Assembly: GCF_019697375.1 (NCBI RefSeq)
Contig: NZ_JAHCDI010000004.1
Coordinates: 1,289,324 to 1,353,323 of the forward strand
Direction of reading: 5' to 3'
Origin: Micromonospora tarapacensis
GTDB taxonomy: Bacteria > Actinomycetota > Actinomycetes > Mycobacteriales > Micromonosporaceae
DNA: 64,000 nucleotides
A model generated the notes under the pieces. That model worked only from the letters and a program-made list of their open reading frames with translations. It searched no databases and had not been told where the DNA came from. The number at the start of each line of letters is the position of its first letter. Position 1 is the first letter of the stretch. Positions 35,076 through 45,025 of the stretch are shown here, in pieces. Made by a program: the position numbers and the translations under genes.

Positions 35076-36359
35076 ATGACGGAAGTCAAGCTCGATCACC
35101 CCGGCGGGCAGCTGTCGATGCCGGTACATTCCGCGGTCGAGGGCCCCGCCGGAGTCGGCGTGGGCAAGCTGCTGAAGGAAACCGGGATGACGACCTACGA
35201 CCCCGGGTTCGTCAACACCGCTGCCTGTTCGTCCGGGATCACCTACATCGACGGCGACGCGGGCATCCTGCGTTACCGCGGCTACCCCATCGAGCAGTTG
35301 GCCGAGAAGAGTTCCTTCCTGGAGGTCTCCTACCTGCTGATCTACGGTGAGCTGCCGAGCACCGACCAGTTGACCGAGTTCACCGAGCGGATCCGCCGGC
35401 ACTCGCTGCTGCACGAGGAGATGCGCCGGTTCTTCGACGGCTTCCCCCGGGAGGCCCACCCGATGGCCGTGCTCTCCTCGGCCGTCAGCGCCATCTCCAC
35501 CTTCTACCAGGACAGCCTGGACCCGTTCGACGCCGAGCACGTGGAGATGTCCACGGTCCGGCTGATGGCCAAGGTCCCCACCATCGCCTCGTACGCGTAC
35601 AAGAAGTCCATCGGGCAGCCGCTGCTGTACCCGGAGAACTCGCTGGGCTACGTGGAGAACTTCCTGCGGATGACGTTCGGCGTGCCGGCGGAGCCGTACG
35701 AGGTCGACCCGGTCACCGCCCGCGTGCTGGACATGCTCTTCATCCTGCACGCCGATCACGAGCAGAACTGCTCCACCTCGACGGTGCGGCTGGTCGGCTC
35801 CAGCAACGCCAACCTGTTCGCCTCGGTCTCGGCCGGCGTGAACGCGCTGTTCGGGCCGCTGCACGGCGGCGCCAACCAGGCGGTGCTGGAGATGCTGGAG
35901 CGGATCCAGGCCGAGGGCGGTGACGTCCAGTCCTTCGTCCGGCGGGTCAAGGACAAGCAGGACGGCGTCAAGCTGATGGGCTTCGGTCACCGGGTCTACA
36001 AGAACTACGACCCGCGGGCCGCGATCGTGAAGAAGGCGGCGCAGGACGTGCTCGGCCGGATGGCCAAGCCGGACCCGTTGCTGGACATCGCGATGGAGCT
36101 GGAGGAGATCGCCCTGGCCGACGACTTCTTCGTCTCCCGGCGGCTCTACCCGAACGTGGACTTCTACACCGGTCTGATCTACAAGGCGATGGGCTTCCCG
36201 ACGAAGATGTTCACGGTGCTGTTCGCCCTGGGCCGGCTGCCGGGCTGGATCGCACAGTGGCGCGAGATGATCAACGACCCGGAGACCAAGATCGGCCGCC
36301 CGCGGCAGATCTACACCGGCGCCACCGAACGCGACTACCACCCGTTCGGGAAGCGCTGA
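35076..36359 (+). CDS. gltA: Citrate synthase
   Basis: The 427-residue enzyme condenses oxaloacetate and acetyl-CoA at the entry of the TCA cycle. The catalytic residues are visible: His near 226 in 'LHADHEQNCSTSTVRLVGSS', His near 304 in 'LMGFGHRVYKNYDPRA' and Asp near 361 in 'PNVDFYTGLIY'. Length and the N-terminal beta region fit the hexameric bacterial type. The AT-richer segment just upstream (35010-35050) likely holds the promoter; GAAGCGAGGAACC precedes ATG 35076. Confidence 0.94.
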   Translation: MTEVKLDHPGGQLSMPVHSAVEGPAGVGVGKLLKETGMTTYDPGFVNTAACSSGITYIDGDAGILRYRGYPIEQLAEKSSFLEVSYLLIYGELPSTDQLTEFTERIRRHSLLHEEMRRFFDGFPREAHPMAVLSSAVSAISTFYQDSLDPFDAEHVEMSTVRLMAKVPTIASYAYKKSIGQPLLYPENSLGYVENFLRMTFGVPAEPYEVDPVTARVLDMLFILHADHEQNCSTSTVRLVGSSNANLFASVSAGVNALFGPLHGGANQAVLEMLERIQAEGGDVQSFVRRVKDKQDGVKLMGFGHRVYKNYDPRAAIVKKAAQDVLGRMAKPDPLLDIAMELEEIALADDFFVSRRLYPNVDFYTGLIYKAMGFPTKMFTVLFALGRLPGWIAQWREMINDPETKIGRPRQIYTGATERDYHPFGKR

Positions 36360-36394
36360 GCCCTCGCGGGAAGCGCTGAGCGCAGCCCCGCCCG

Positions 36395-36436
36395 ACGACG
36401 GCCGCCGCCCCGGATCACGGGGTCGGCGGCCGTCGT
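36395..36436. terminator. Bidirectional terminator between citrate synthase and the fasciclin gene
   Basis: A 13-bp perfect stem (36395-36407 with 36424-36436) continues, after a one-base bulge, into a further 5 bp (36408-36412 with 36418-36422) closed by a GATCA loop. It stands between two converging genes. Confidence 0.8.
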
Positions 36437-36456
36437 GGTGCCGCGGGTGTCCGCGT

Positions 36457-37131
36457 TCAGTGCGCCGGGTGGCCGTCGTCGTCCTGGCCCGCGGTGGTGG
36501 GCAGGTCGCCGAGCACCTCGTTGATGACGTGGATCCGGGCGTCGACCGCCTGGTAGTCGGCGCACACCGTCTCGGCCCGGTCGTCGACGCGGGCGGTCTG
36601 CCCCTGACCGGTGACGGTGATGGTGGTGCCGGCGACGGTGGTCACCGTGCCGGCCGCGACCAGTTCGGCCAGCGGCAGCGCTCCACTGACCAGATGGTCG
36701 CGCAGCAGGTCGCGTAGTCGTGCGGTGTCCCGCAGGAGCAGTTCGTCGAGGTTCGTCCGGGAGAACTTGCTGGCGAACGCGTCATCGGTGGGTGCCAGGA
36801 TGGTCACGTCCCGGGTCAGCTCGTGGGCCAGGCCGGTGGCGCGTACCGCCGCCTCGAAGGTGGTGAGCACGGGAATCCACCGCAGGGCCTGGTCGGCTGG
36901 CTGACCGGCCAGCGAGGCGGGGTTGCCCGGCTCGCTGCCCGCGGGCAGCAGGCCGCACAGCGGCCCGGTCACGCCGACCGTGGCCGGCGCGGCATCGGCC
37001 GCGCCGGAGCCGCCGCCGCTCCCGCCGGTGCTTCCGACCACCACGAGCAGCACGGCGGCCAGTGCCGCGCCGGCGATCGGGAGCAGGCGCCGGAGTGCCG
37101 GGTTCGCGGCCGGTGGCGGGGTCTGGCTCAC
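36457..37131 (-). CDS. Membrane-anchored fasciclin (FAS1) domain protein
   Basis: 224 residues: a short cytoplasmic start, a signal-anchor helix (about 15-34, 'LLPIAGAALAAVLLVVVG'), a Gly/Ser linker and one FAS1 domain (about 85-210). That domain has 'VTILAPTDDAFASKFSRTNL' (first conserved region) and 'IHVINEVLGDLP' (second). FAS1 domains mediate adhesion to cells or polymers. GTG 37131 overlaps the stop of the M14 peptidase gene by four bases, so the two are made together and probably act at the same surface site. Confidence 0.83.
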   Translation of the reverse strand: MSQTPPPAANPALRRLLPIAGAALAAVLLVVVGSTGGSGGGSGAADAAPATVGVTGPLCGLLPAGSEPGNPASLAGQPADQALRWIPVLTTFEAAVRATGLAHELTRDVTILAPTDDAFASKFSRTNLDELLLRDTARLRDLLRDHLVSGALPLAELVAAGTVTTVAGTTITVTGQGQTARVDDRAETVCADYQAVDARIHVINEVLGDLPTTAGQDDDGHPAH

Positions 37132-39239
37132 AGGCGGGCGCACTGGTTGAATCTCGGTCCGCTGACCGAGTTGGCGACCTCCAGGTTCACCGGCGTGGCG
37201 GCGTTGCCGGTGCAGCCCAGCGGGCCGTTGACGGTGTTGCCCGCCACCAGTGGGGCCACGCCCGCGCTGTTGACCACGTTGACCGGTCCGCTGATCTTGT
37301 TGCCGACCAGCAGGACCGGGCCGGCCGTGCCGGTGACGTTCACCGGACCGTTGACCGTGCCGGCGGTCAGCACGAACCCGGCCGCGTCGCTGGCGTCCAC
37401 CGGGCCGTTGATCGAACCGCCGTTCACGATGAGCGTGGCACCCGGCCGGACCCGGACGGGCCCCCGGACGGTGGCGCCCGCGAGGCAGGCCACTCCGGAG
37501 ATGGTCAGCGGGCCGTTGTGGGTGCCGGTCAGGGTGGGGGCGACCCGCTCGCCGTCGACCATGCCCTCGACGGCCTGCGCGTCGAGCAACAGCGGCACCA
37601 GGCCCCGCTCCGGCTGGGACAGCGGCACGAGGTACCCGCCGGCAACCTTGATCACCTTCCAGCCGTGGGCGGCGAGCCGCTGGGCCACGGTGGTCTGCCG
37701 GCCGCTCGGGCCGTCGGTCCGTGCACCGTGGTACTGCTCCTCGGTGAGCTGGTAGGCGCACGGCGGCTGTTCCAGGATCCGCTCCGGGGTGGGCGCGTCC
37801 AGCGGTGGCGGGGTGGCGCCCGGGTGCGGCGCGGGGTACGCCTCGATCGGGCGGGAGCCCCGGAAGACGATCCGGCCGGTGTTCGCGGACTGGAACCTGA
37901 TCGCGTCGGCGCGGGCCGCGGTGATGTCGCCGACGGCCGCCCCGTGGTACGCCAGGAACTGGTGGAACGTCCACAGCGCCGAGTACGTCTTGCGCCGGCG
38001 GTTGTTGGTGGTGTTGCCCTCGTCGGGCCGGGTCGGTCCGCCGGCGCTGCGCAACTCCAGCAGGGAGTTGACCACGTTCTTCAGGCCGAGGGTGTTGCGC
38101 AGGATGGTTTCCTCGCCCAGGCCGACGTTCGCTCCGGTGCACCCGTACGGGCAGGCCCACCAGCCGTCCCGGGCGCCCTGGGTGTACATGTGGCCCTCGA
38201 TCATGTGCCGCGACTCGTCGAAGATCCCCTGCGCCACGTTCTGGTGGCGTGGTGGCAGCATCGGCAGGTCACCGGTGTTGCGGTTGCCGTACTCGTGGCC
38301 GTCGTAGCTGGCGATCGGCCGGTAGTCGCGGACCATCTCCACGAAGGACTGGGTCTCCGGCTGACGGATCAGCGAGTAGTCCCGGTTGAGGTCCTGGCCG
38401 GTGGAGTTGCCCCGGCTGTTGGCCGCCCGGCCGTCGCCGTTGATCGTCGGCACGATCAGCATGGTCGTCTTCGACAGCAGGCCGAGCGTGGTGGCGTCGT
38501 CGGTGAACGCCAACTGCCGGGCCATGATGAGACAGGCCTCCCGGTCACCGGGCTCGTTGCCGTGCACGTTGCAGTTGACCACCAGCGGGTTCGTCGCGGC
38601 CACCGCCGCCGGGGTGGTCGGCGGGGCCGGGTAGCCGACGACGAACATGTTGATCGGCCGGTCCTGGAGGGTGCGGCCGATCTCCACCACGCGCACCCGG
38701 TCACTCAGCTCGTCGATCGCGGCGGTGTAGGCGTACTCGTCGACGTCGCTGGTGTACTGCGCGCCCAGCGTGGTCTCCCACTGGGTACGCAGGCTCTGGC
38801 CGGGGGTGTCGGGGTCGCCCCAGGGCGCCCTGGTCGTGCCGCTGACGGGAACCGAGTACGGCTGGCCGGTGCCGTCGAAGCGGGCGCTGACCCGCCACTG
38901 GAACCGGTTGCCGGGGGCGAAGCCGGCGTCGGCGAAGGTCGGCTCGGAGTTGTTGATCTGACGGTTCGGCCGCCAGACACCGACGGTCACCGACGGGCCG
39001 GTGGCGGTGTCGTCGTCGGCGACCGGGGTCCGCTCGATCTGGTAGTCGGTGGCCCCGCCGACCGGGGTCCAGGCCAGGGTGGCGTACCCGTCGCCCTGGA
39101 CGACCGTGAGGCCCTGCACCTGGTTCGGCTCCGCCTGCGGTTCGGCAGCCGTGGTCGCCTGGGCGGGCTGTGCGGTCGCCGCGAGGGTGACGGCGAGTAG
39201 GGCGGAGAAGACACCGGCCGTGGTCCGTCTGTATCTCAA
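37128..39239 (-). CDS. Secreted M14 zinc carboxypeptidase with FN3-like and beta-helix repeat domains
   Basis: 703 residues. A signal peptide ('VFSALLAVTLAATAQPAQA') and a fibronectin-like domain (about 40-125) are followed by the M14 catalytic domain. The zinc motif HxxE is in 'NCNVHGNEPGDREACLIMA', with later 'IVPTINGDGRAANSR' and 'IASYDGHEYGNRNTGDLP'. The last ~130 residues contain repeated 'NGPV'/'SGPV' turns about 20 residues apart, as in a right-handed beta-helix. The start is TTG 39239: GGAG lies six bases upstream and this start begins a clean signal peptide; no ATG or GTG is placed as well. The stop overlaps the fasciclin gene. Confidence 0.82.
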   Translation of the reverse strand: MRYRRTTAGVFSALLAVTLAATAQPAQATTAAEPQAEPNQVQGLTVVQGDGYATLAWTPVGGATDYQIERTPVADDDTATGPSVTVGVWRPNRQINNSEPTFADAGFAPGNRFQWRVSARFDGTGQPYSVPVSGTTRAPWGDPDTPGQSLRTQWETTLGAQYTSDVDEYAYTAAIDELSDRVRVVEIGRTLQDRPINMFVVGYPAPPTTPAAVAATNPLVVNCNVHGNEPGDREACLIMARQLAFTDDATTLGLLSKTTMLIVPTINGDGRAANSRGNSTGQDLNRDYSLIRQPETQSFVEMVRDYRPIASYDGHEYGNRNTGDLPMLPPRHQNVAQGIFDESRHMIEGHMYTQGARDGWWACPYGCTGANVGLGEETILRNTLGLKNVVNSLLELRSAGGPTRPDEGNTTNNRRRKTYSALWTFHQFLAYHGAAVGDITAARADAIRFQSANTGRIVFRGSRPIEAYPAPHPGATPPPLDAPTPERILEQPPCAYQLTEEQYHGARTDGPSGRQTTVAQRLAAHGWKVIKVAGGYLVPLSQPERGLVPLLLDAQAVEGMVDGERVAPTLTGTHNGPLTISGVACLAGATVRGPVRVRPGATLIVNGGSINGPVDASDAAGFVLTAGTVNGPVNVTGTAGPVLLVGNKISGPVNVVNSAGVAPLVAGNTVNGPLGCTGNAATPVNLEVANSVSGPRFNQCARL

Positions 39240-39360
39240 GGGGATCTCCAAACAGGAGGGATGGCTGGGTACGCACAGCACACCCGCACCCGGCCCCGCG
39301 CGGGGTCGCCAACTGGGATTCTTGAGCAGGATCTGAGGTTGCCCCACTTTGAGCCGGTGC

Positions 39361-40017
39361 TCAGCCGGCCCGCAGCCGGTAGCCGACGCCGCGTACCGTC
39401 TCCACCATCGCGGCGTCGTCGAGCTTGCCGCGCAGCGCCGCGACGTGGACGTCGAGGTTGTGCCGGGTGGCCCAGGTGGTCTGCCAGACCTCCAGTTGCA
39501 GCCGGTCCCGGGGCACCACCGTGCCGGCCTGCCGGGCCAGCGCCACCAGCAGGCCGAACTCCTTGCGGGACAGGCCGACCTCCCGGTCGCCCACCCAGAC
39601 CCGCCGGGCGTCCACGTCGATGCGCAGGCCACCGACCTGCAACGCGGTCGCCGGCCGGGCGGTGCGGGTGGTGCGGCGCATCACCGCCTCGATGCGGGCC
39701 TGCAACTCGACCATCGAGAACGGCTTGACCACGTAGTCGTCGGCGCCGGCGCGCAGCCCGGCCACCCGGTCGTGCTCCTCGACCCGCGCGGTGACCGCGA
39801 TGATCGCGACGCCCTCGTCGTGCTGGCGGATCCGCCGGCACACCTCCAGCCCGTCGCGGTCGGGCAGGTTCATGTCGAGCAGGACGAGGTCGACCGGCTC
39901 GGCCTGTTCCGCCTCCGCGGCCGTCACCGCCTGGACCACCTCGTGCCCCCGCCGCCGCAGCGCCGAGGCGAGACCCGCCGAGACGCGGAGGTCGTCTTCC
40001 ACCAGGAGCACCCGCAC
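39361..40017 (-). CDS. Orphan OmpR/PhoB-type response regulator
   Basis: 218 residues: receiver domain with 'VRVLLVEDDLRVSAGLASAL', phospho-Asp in 'LVLLDMNLPDRDGLEVC' and Lys in 'YVVKPFSMVELQARI', then a winged-helix domain 'GLSRKEFGLLVALARQAGTV', 'NLDVHVAALRGKLDD', 'ETVRGVGYRLRAG'. GTG 40017 follows GAGGAGG by six bases. No sensor kinase is adjacent. It lies directly upstream of the carboxypeptidase-fasciclin pair on the same strand and could control it. Confidence 0.9.
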   Translation of the reverse strand: MRVLLVEDDLRVSAGLASALRRRGHEVVQAVTAAEAEQAEPVDLVLLDMNLPDRDGLEVCRRIRQHDEGVAIIAVTARVEEHDRVAGLRAGADDYVVKPFSMVELQARIEAVMRRTTRTARPATALQVGGLRIDVDARRVWVGDREVGLSRKEFGLLVALARQAGTVVPRDRLQLEVWQTTWATRHNLDVHVAALRGKLDDAAMVETVRGVGYRLRAG

Positions 40018-40559
40018 CCGCGCCCTCCTCGGACCGCACCGCCGCCGGATGCCTGCGAGTGTGTCGGATGGCGGCGCCGCTGACCAGTGTGGATACAAGA
40101 TCGTAACGGCGGGCTGGACTGCCCGGGTGGGTCAGTCGACGGCGGCCTTCAACACCCAGGACGTCAGGCGGGGCCGGCCGGCATGCTGCCAGTCGCCCTG
40201 CCGGCCGGTGGCCCCGTCAGGTCCGGGGCCACCGGACCCACCGGGTGGTGCTGGCGATGTTCGTCCAGCCGCTCGCCACGGTGGCCGTGCTCCTCGGGTT
40301 GGTGTCCCTCGACCGCACCTGGCGGGTCGGCGATCGGTCCACGTTCCGCTGGCTCGCCGTCGGCACCGCCCGGTGGTGCGCGACTGCGGTCCTCGCGCTG
40401 ACCCCCGAGGGCACGCGGCGGCAGCGCAGGTTGCTGGACCAGGGGTTGGGGCCGGCGTTCATGAGTGAATGCTGTCGGTCGGGATTGTTATCGTCCGACA
40501 TCCGCTGGAGCGGACTCCGGCGGGCTTCCGACCGGGACCACCGGCTGACAGGAGAGGGG
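40018..40559. other. Gene-poor interval; no confident gene
   Basis: This 542-bp interval is bounded by the response regulator (minus) and the DinB gene (plus). A plus-strand frame from about 40245 carries a hydrophobic run ('MFVQPLATVAVLLGLVSL') but has no ribosome binding site, no recognisable family and runs in frame into the DinB gene. I treat it as non-coding or a remnant. The right-hand end, 40465-40500, is less GC-rich and holds an inverted repeat listed separately. Confidence 0.4.
40473..40500 (+). promoter_or_regulatory. Imperfect inverted repeat, candidate operator upstream of the DinB gene
   Basis: TGTCGGTCG (40473-40481) and CGTCCGACA (40492-40500) are inverted repeats matching at eight of nine positions with a 10-nt AT-richer spacer. 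Half-sites of nine bases about 19 bp apart suit a dimeric repressor. The regulator is unknown; position 60 bp upstream of the start codon is the only other support. Confidence 0.35.
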
Positions 40560-41054
40560 ATGCACGGCATGGGCGACGAGGAGAAGAGCGCACTGTCGAT
40601 GTTCCTGGAGGCGCAGCGGGTCAGCGTCCTCGCGATCATTGACGGGCTCGACGTGACAGCCCTGACCACCGCCGTGCTGCCCTCCGGGTGGACGCCACTG
40701 GGCCTGGTGGAGCATCTCGGCTACGCCGAGCGGCACTGGTTCCAGGAGATCATGTTCGGCTCGGCCGTCCCGCTGGCCTGGCCCGACGACGACCACGCGC
40801 CGCTGACCACGCCCCGACCGCCGTCGGTGGTGCTGGACTTCTACCGTGCCCAGTGCGAGCGGTCCGACGCCGTCCTCGCCGCCACGCCGCTGTCCGCGCC
40901 GGTACGCGAGCGGCACCCCGGCTCGCTCGGAGACGAGGTCACCGACCTGCGGCGCGTCGTCCTGCACATGATCGAGGAGACCGCCCGACACGCGGGTCAT
41001 CTCGACGCGGCTCGCGAGCTGCTCGACGGAAAGACGGGCCTCGGGCCTCGATGA
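40560..41054 (+). CDS. DinB/DUF664 family protein
   Basis: 164 residues in a four-helix DinB-like fold: 'MFLEAQRVSVLAIIDGLD', 'WTPLGLVEHLGYAERHWFQ' (metal His) and 'LRRVVLHMIEETARHAGHLD' (two further His). DUF664 members belong to the bacillithiol/mycothiol-dependent S-transferase superfamily and carry a three-His metal site, which is seen here. The substrate is unknown. The start is ATG 40560 directly after AGGAGAGGGG; ATG 40569 is also possible. The stop TGA lies inside a perfect palindrome. Confidence 0.83.
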   Translation: MHGMGDEEKSALSMFLEAQRVSVLAIIDGLDVTALTTAVLPSGWTPLGLVEHLGYAERHWFQEIMFGSAVPLAWPDDDHAPLTTPRPPSVVLDFYRAQCERSDAVLAATPLSAPVRERHPGSLGDEVTDLRRVVLHMIEETARHAGHLDAARELLDGKTGLGPR

Positions 41055-41078
41055 CCCACCCCGATCGGGGTGGGTCAT
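41051..41078. terminator. Perfect 28-bp palindrome forming a bidirectional terminator
   Basis: ATGACCCACCCC (41051-41062) pairs exactly with 41067-41078 around GATC. A second, shorter hairpin (41085-41091 with 41098-41104) follows. Both lie between the converging DinB and glycosyltransferase genes, and the first includes the DinB stop codon. Confidence 0.72.
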
Positions 41079-41144
41079 CGCCCTGACCCGGCCGCGACCG
41101 GGTCGGGGCGAGGGTGCCTGCAAGCGCGTGCGGTGGGGAAGCGG

Positions 41145-42545
41145 TCAGCGCAGGCCGGCGGCGAGCAGGTTGCCCTCCGGGATCGCCGGGAGTGCCCGCC
41201 CGTGCGCCATCTGCTGCGCCGCGCGTTCGGCGGTGAACGTCGGTGCCTGGGCGATCGCCGAGGCGTACGTCGAGGCGGTGCGGCTGGCGATGGCGGCCCA
41301 GCCATACCGCTCGTTGACCATGTCCCGGGCCCGACGGGCCAGTACGCGGGCGCGTCCGGTGTCGGAGAGCAGGGCGTGCACGGCGTCGGCCAGCGCGTCC
41401 GGGTCGTGGGGTCGGAAGGTCTCCCCGGTGACTCCCGGCTCGACGATCTCGGCGAGCCCGCCGGTCGCGGCGACCGCGAGCGGCGCTCCGGCGGCGGCAC
41501 CCTCCAGGGCGACCATGCCGAACGGCTCGTAGATGCTGGGCACGGCGAAGCAGTCCGAGGCGGCCATCACCGCGGGCAGGTCGGTGTCGCCGAGGAAGCC
41601 GGGCAGGCTGACCATGCCGGCCAGGCCGAGCCGGTGCACGTCGGCCTCCAACTCGCCCCGGTAGGGACCGTCGCCGACGATCACCGCACGCAGCCCGGGA
41701 TGCCGCTCGCGCAGCCGGGGCAGCCCGGCCAGCAGGTGCTGCACACCCTTCTCGTAGACCAGCCGGCCGGCGAAGGTGACCAGCGGGCCGTCCCCGGCGA
41801 ACCGGGCCCGCGCCTTCGCCACCGCGGCGGCCGACACCCGCCAGCGGTGCGGCTCCACCCCGTTGGGCACCACGTCGACCCGGCCGGCCGGCACGCCGAA
41901 CAGGCCGGTCACCTCGTCGCGCATGTAGCCGGAGCAGACGACGACCCGCGTCGACTCACCGCCGAGCCAGTGTTCGACGCCGTGGATGGTGCGGTTCATC
42001 TCCTCGGGGAGCCAGCCCTGGTGCCGGCCGGCCTCGGTGGCGTGGATCGTGGTCACCAGCGGCCGGCGCAGGTGTTCGGCCAGGGTGATGGCGGTGTGTG
42101 CGACGAGCCAGTCGTGGGCGTGGATGACGTCGTAGTCGCCGGTGGCGGCGGCGCGCAGGGCGGCCCGGGTGAGGGTGTGGTTGAACGCCATCGTCCAGGC
42201 CAGCAGGGAGCCGGTGGCCAGGGGGAAGGTGACCGGGTCGGCGGCGGCGCGGACGATGTGGACGCCGTCGACGTATTCCTCCAGCGGGGCGCCGTCGGCG
42301 TGCCGGGTGACGACGGTGACCTCGTGCCCGGCGGCGGCCAGGGCGAGCGAGAGGGCGTGCACGTGCCGGCCGAGACCGCCGACGAGGACGGGCGGGTACT
42401 CCCAGGACAGCATGAGGATGCGGCGGGTCTGCGATCCGGTGGGCGGGCCGGACTGCACCGGGACCTGGGGTCGCGAGGTGAGCGTGGGGCGGTGGACGCG
42501 GTCCGTGGCGGTGGCGGGACGCCCGCCGACCCGCAGGGTCGTCAC
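41145..42545 (-). CDS. Glycogen-synthase-like GT4 glycosyltransferase (GlgA/GlgM type)
   Basis: About 466 residues. The N-terminal GT-B domain has 'ILMLSWEYPPVLVGGLGRHV' (donor-loop K/GG region). The middle shows 'YDVIHAHDWLVAHTAITLAE' and the C-terminal donor domain 'VTFAGRLVYEKGVQHLLAGL', ending in the E-x7-E signature 'EPFGMVALEGAAAG'. In actinobacteria such enzymes make alpha-1,4-glucan or maltose-1-phosphate from ADP-glucose. The gene is divergent from glgX-treY-treZ, which supports glycogen metabolism. I prefer GTG 42545 (GGAG upstream); a GTG at 42620 lacks a ribosome binding site. Confidence 0.83.
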   Translation of the reverse strand: MTTLRVGGRPATATDRVHRPTLTSRPQVPVQSGPPTGSQTRRILMLSWEYPPVLVGGLGRHVHALSLALAAAGHEVTVVTRHADGAPLEEYVDGVHIVRAAADPVTFPLATGSLLAWTMAFNHTLTRAALRAAATGDYDVIHAHDWLVAHTAITLAEHLRRPLVTTIHATEAGRHQGWLPEEMNRTIHGVEHWLGGESTRVVVCSGYMRDEVTGLFGVPAGRVDVVPNGVEPHRWRVSAAAVAKARARFAGDGPLVTFAGRLVYEKGVQHLLAGLPRLRERHPGLRAVIVGDGPYRGELEADVHRLGLAGMVSLPGFLGDTDLPAVMAASDCFAVPSIYEPFGMVALEGAAAGAPLAVAATGGLAEIVEPGVTGETFRPHDPDALADAVHALLSDTGRARVLARRARDMVNERYGWAAIASRTASTYASAIAQAPTFTAERAAQQMAHGRALPAIPEGNLLAAGLR

Positions 42546-42906
42546 ATCAGTCTCCGTCCGTGCAGGGTGGAACGCGCCGACATCGGTGGCGGCGAGAGGG
42601 CAGCGTTGGGTTTCGGACACGCGAGGACGCGCCGACGGTGCGAGGATCTACAGGCACGCTGAATGCGCGCCCGCGAACAAGGAAACGTCATGACGGCCGA
42701 TCCCGCATCTCGAAGACGGTCCCAGTGACTGAAGACACCGCAAGGGTTCATCGCCGATCGGTCGAGTGGATACCAGGCATTCACCCGATCGGATGGATTG
42801 GTGGCGGACCGTGCGGGGCATTACCGCCGCACGCCCCCACCGGGGTTCCCCGGACGGGTGTGCTCGTGGTGCGGGCGCGCTCACGACACGTGGCCGAAGG
42901 AGCGAC
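42546..42906. promoter_or_regulatory. Divergent promoter region between the glycosyltransferase and glgX, with a possible 12-codon leader
   Basis: This 361-bp region must carry promoters for both directions; I cannot fix their hexamers. A tiny plus-strand frame at 42690-42728 starts with ATG six bases after AAGGAAA and encodes 'MTADPASRRRSQ' before TGA. It could be a leader peptide for the trehalose operon, but its composition is not diagnostic. The main glgX ribosome binding site, GAAGGAG, ends a few bases before 42907. Confidence 0.35.
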
Positions 42907-45024
<2,118 letters not shown>

Positions 45025-45025
45025 G

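Noticed and set aside
40245..40560. Treating the DinB gene as starting at 40245 with a hydrophobic N-terminus
   Set aside because: No ribosome binding site precedes 40245, DinB/DUF664 proteins do not have such a leader, and AGGAGAGGGG lies directly before 40560.
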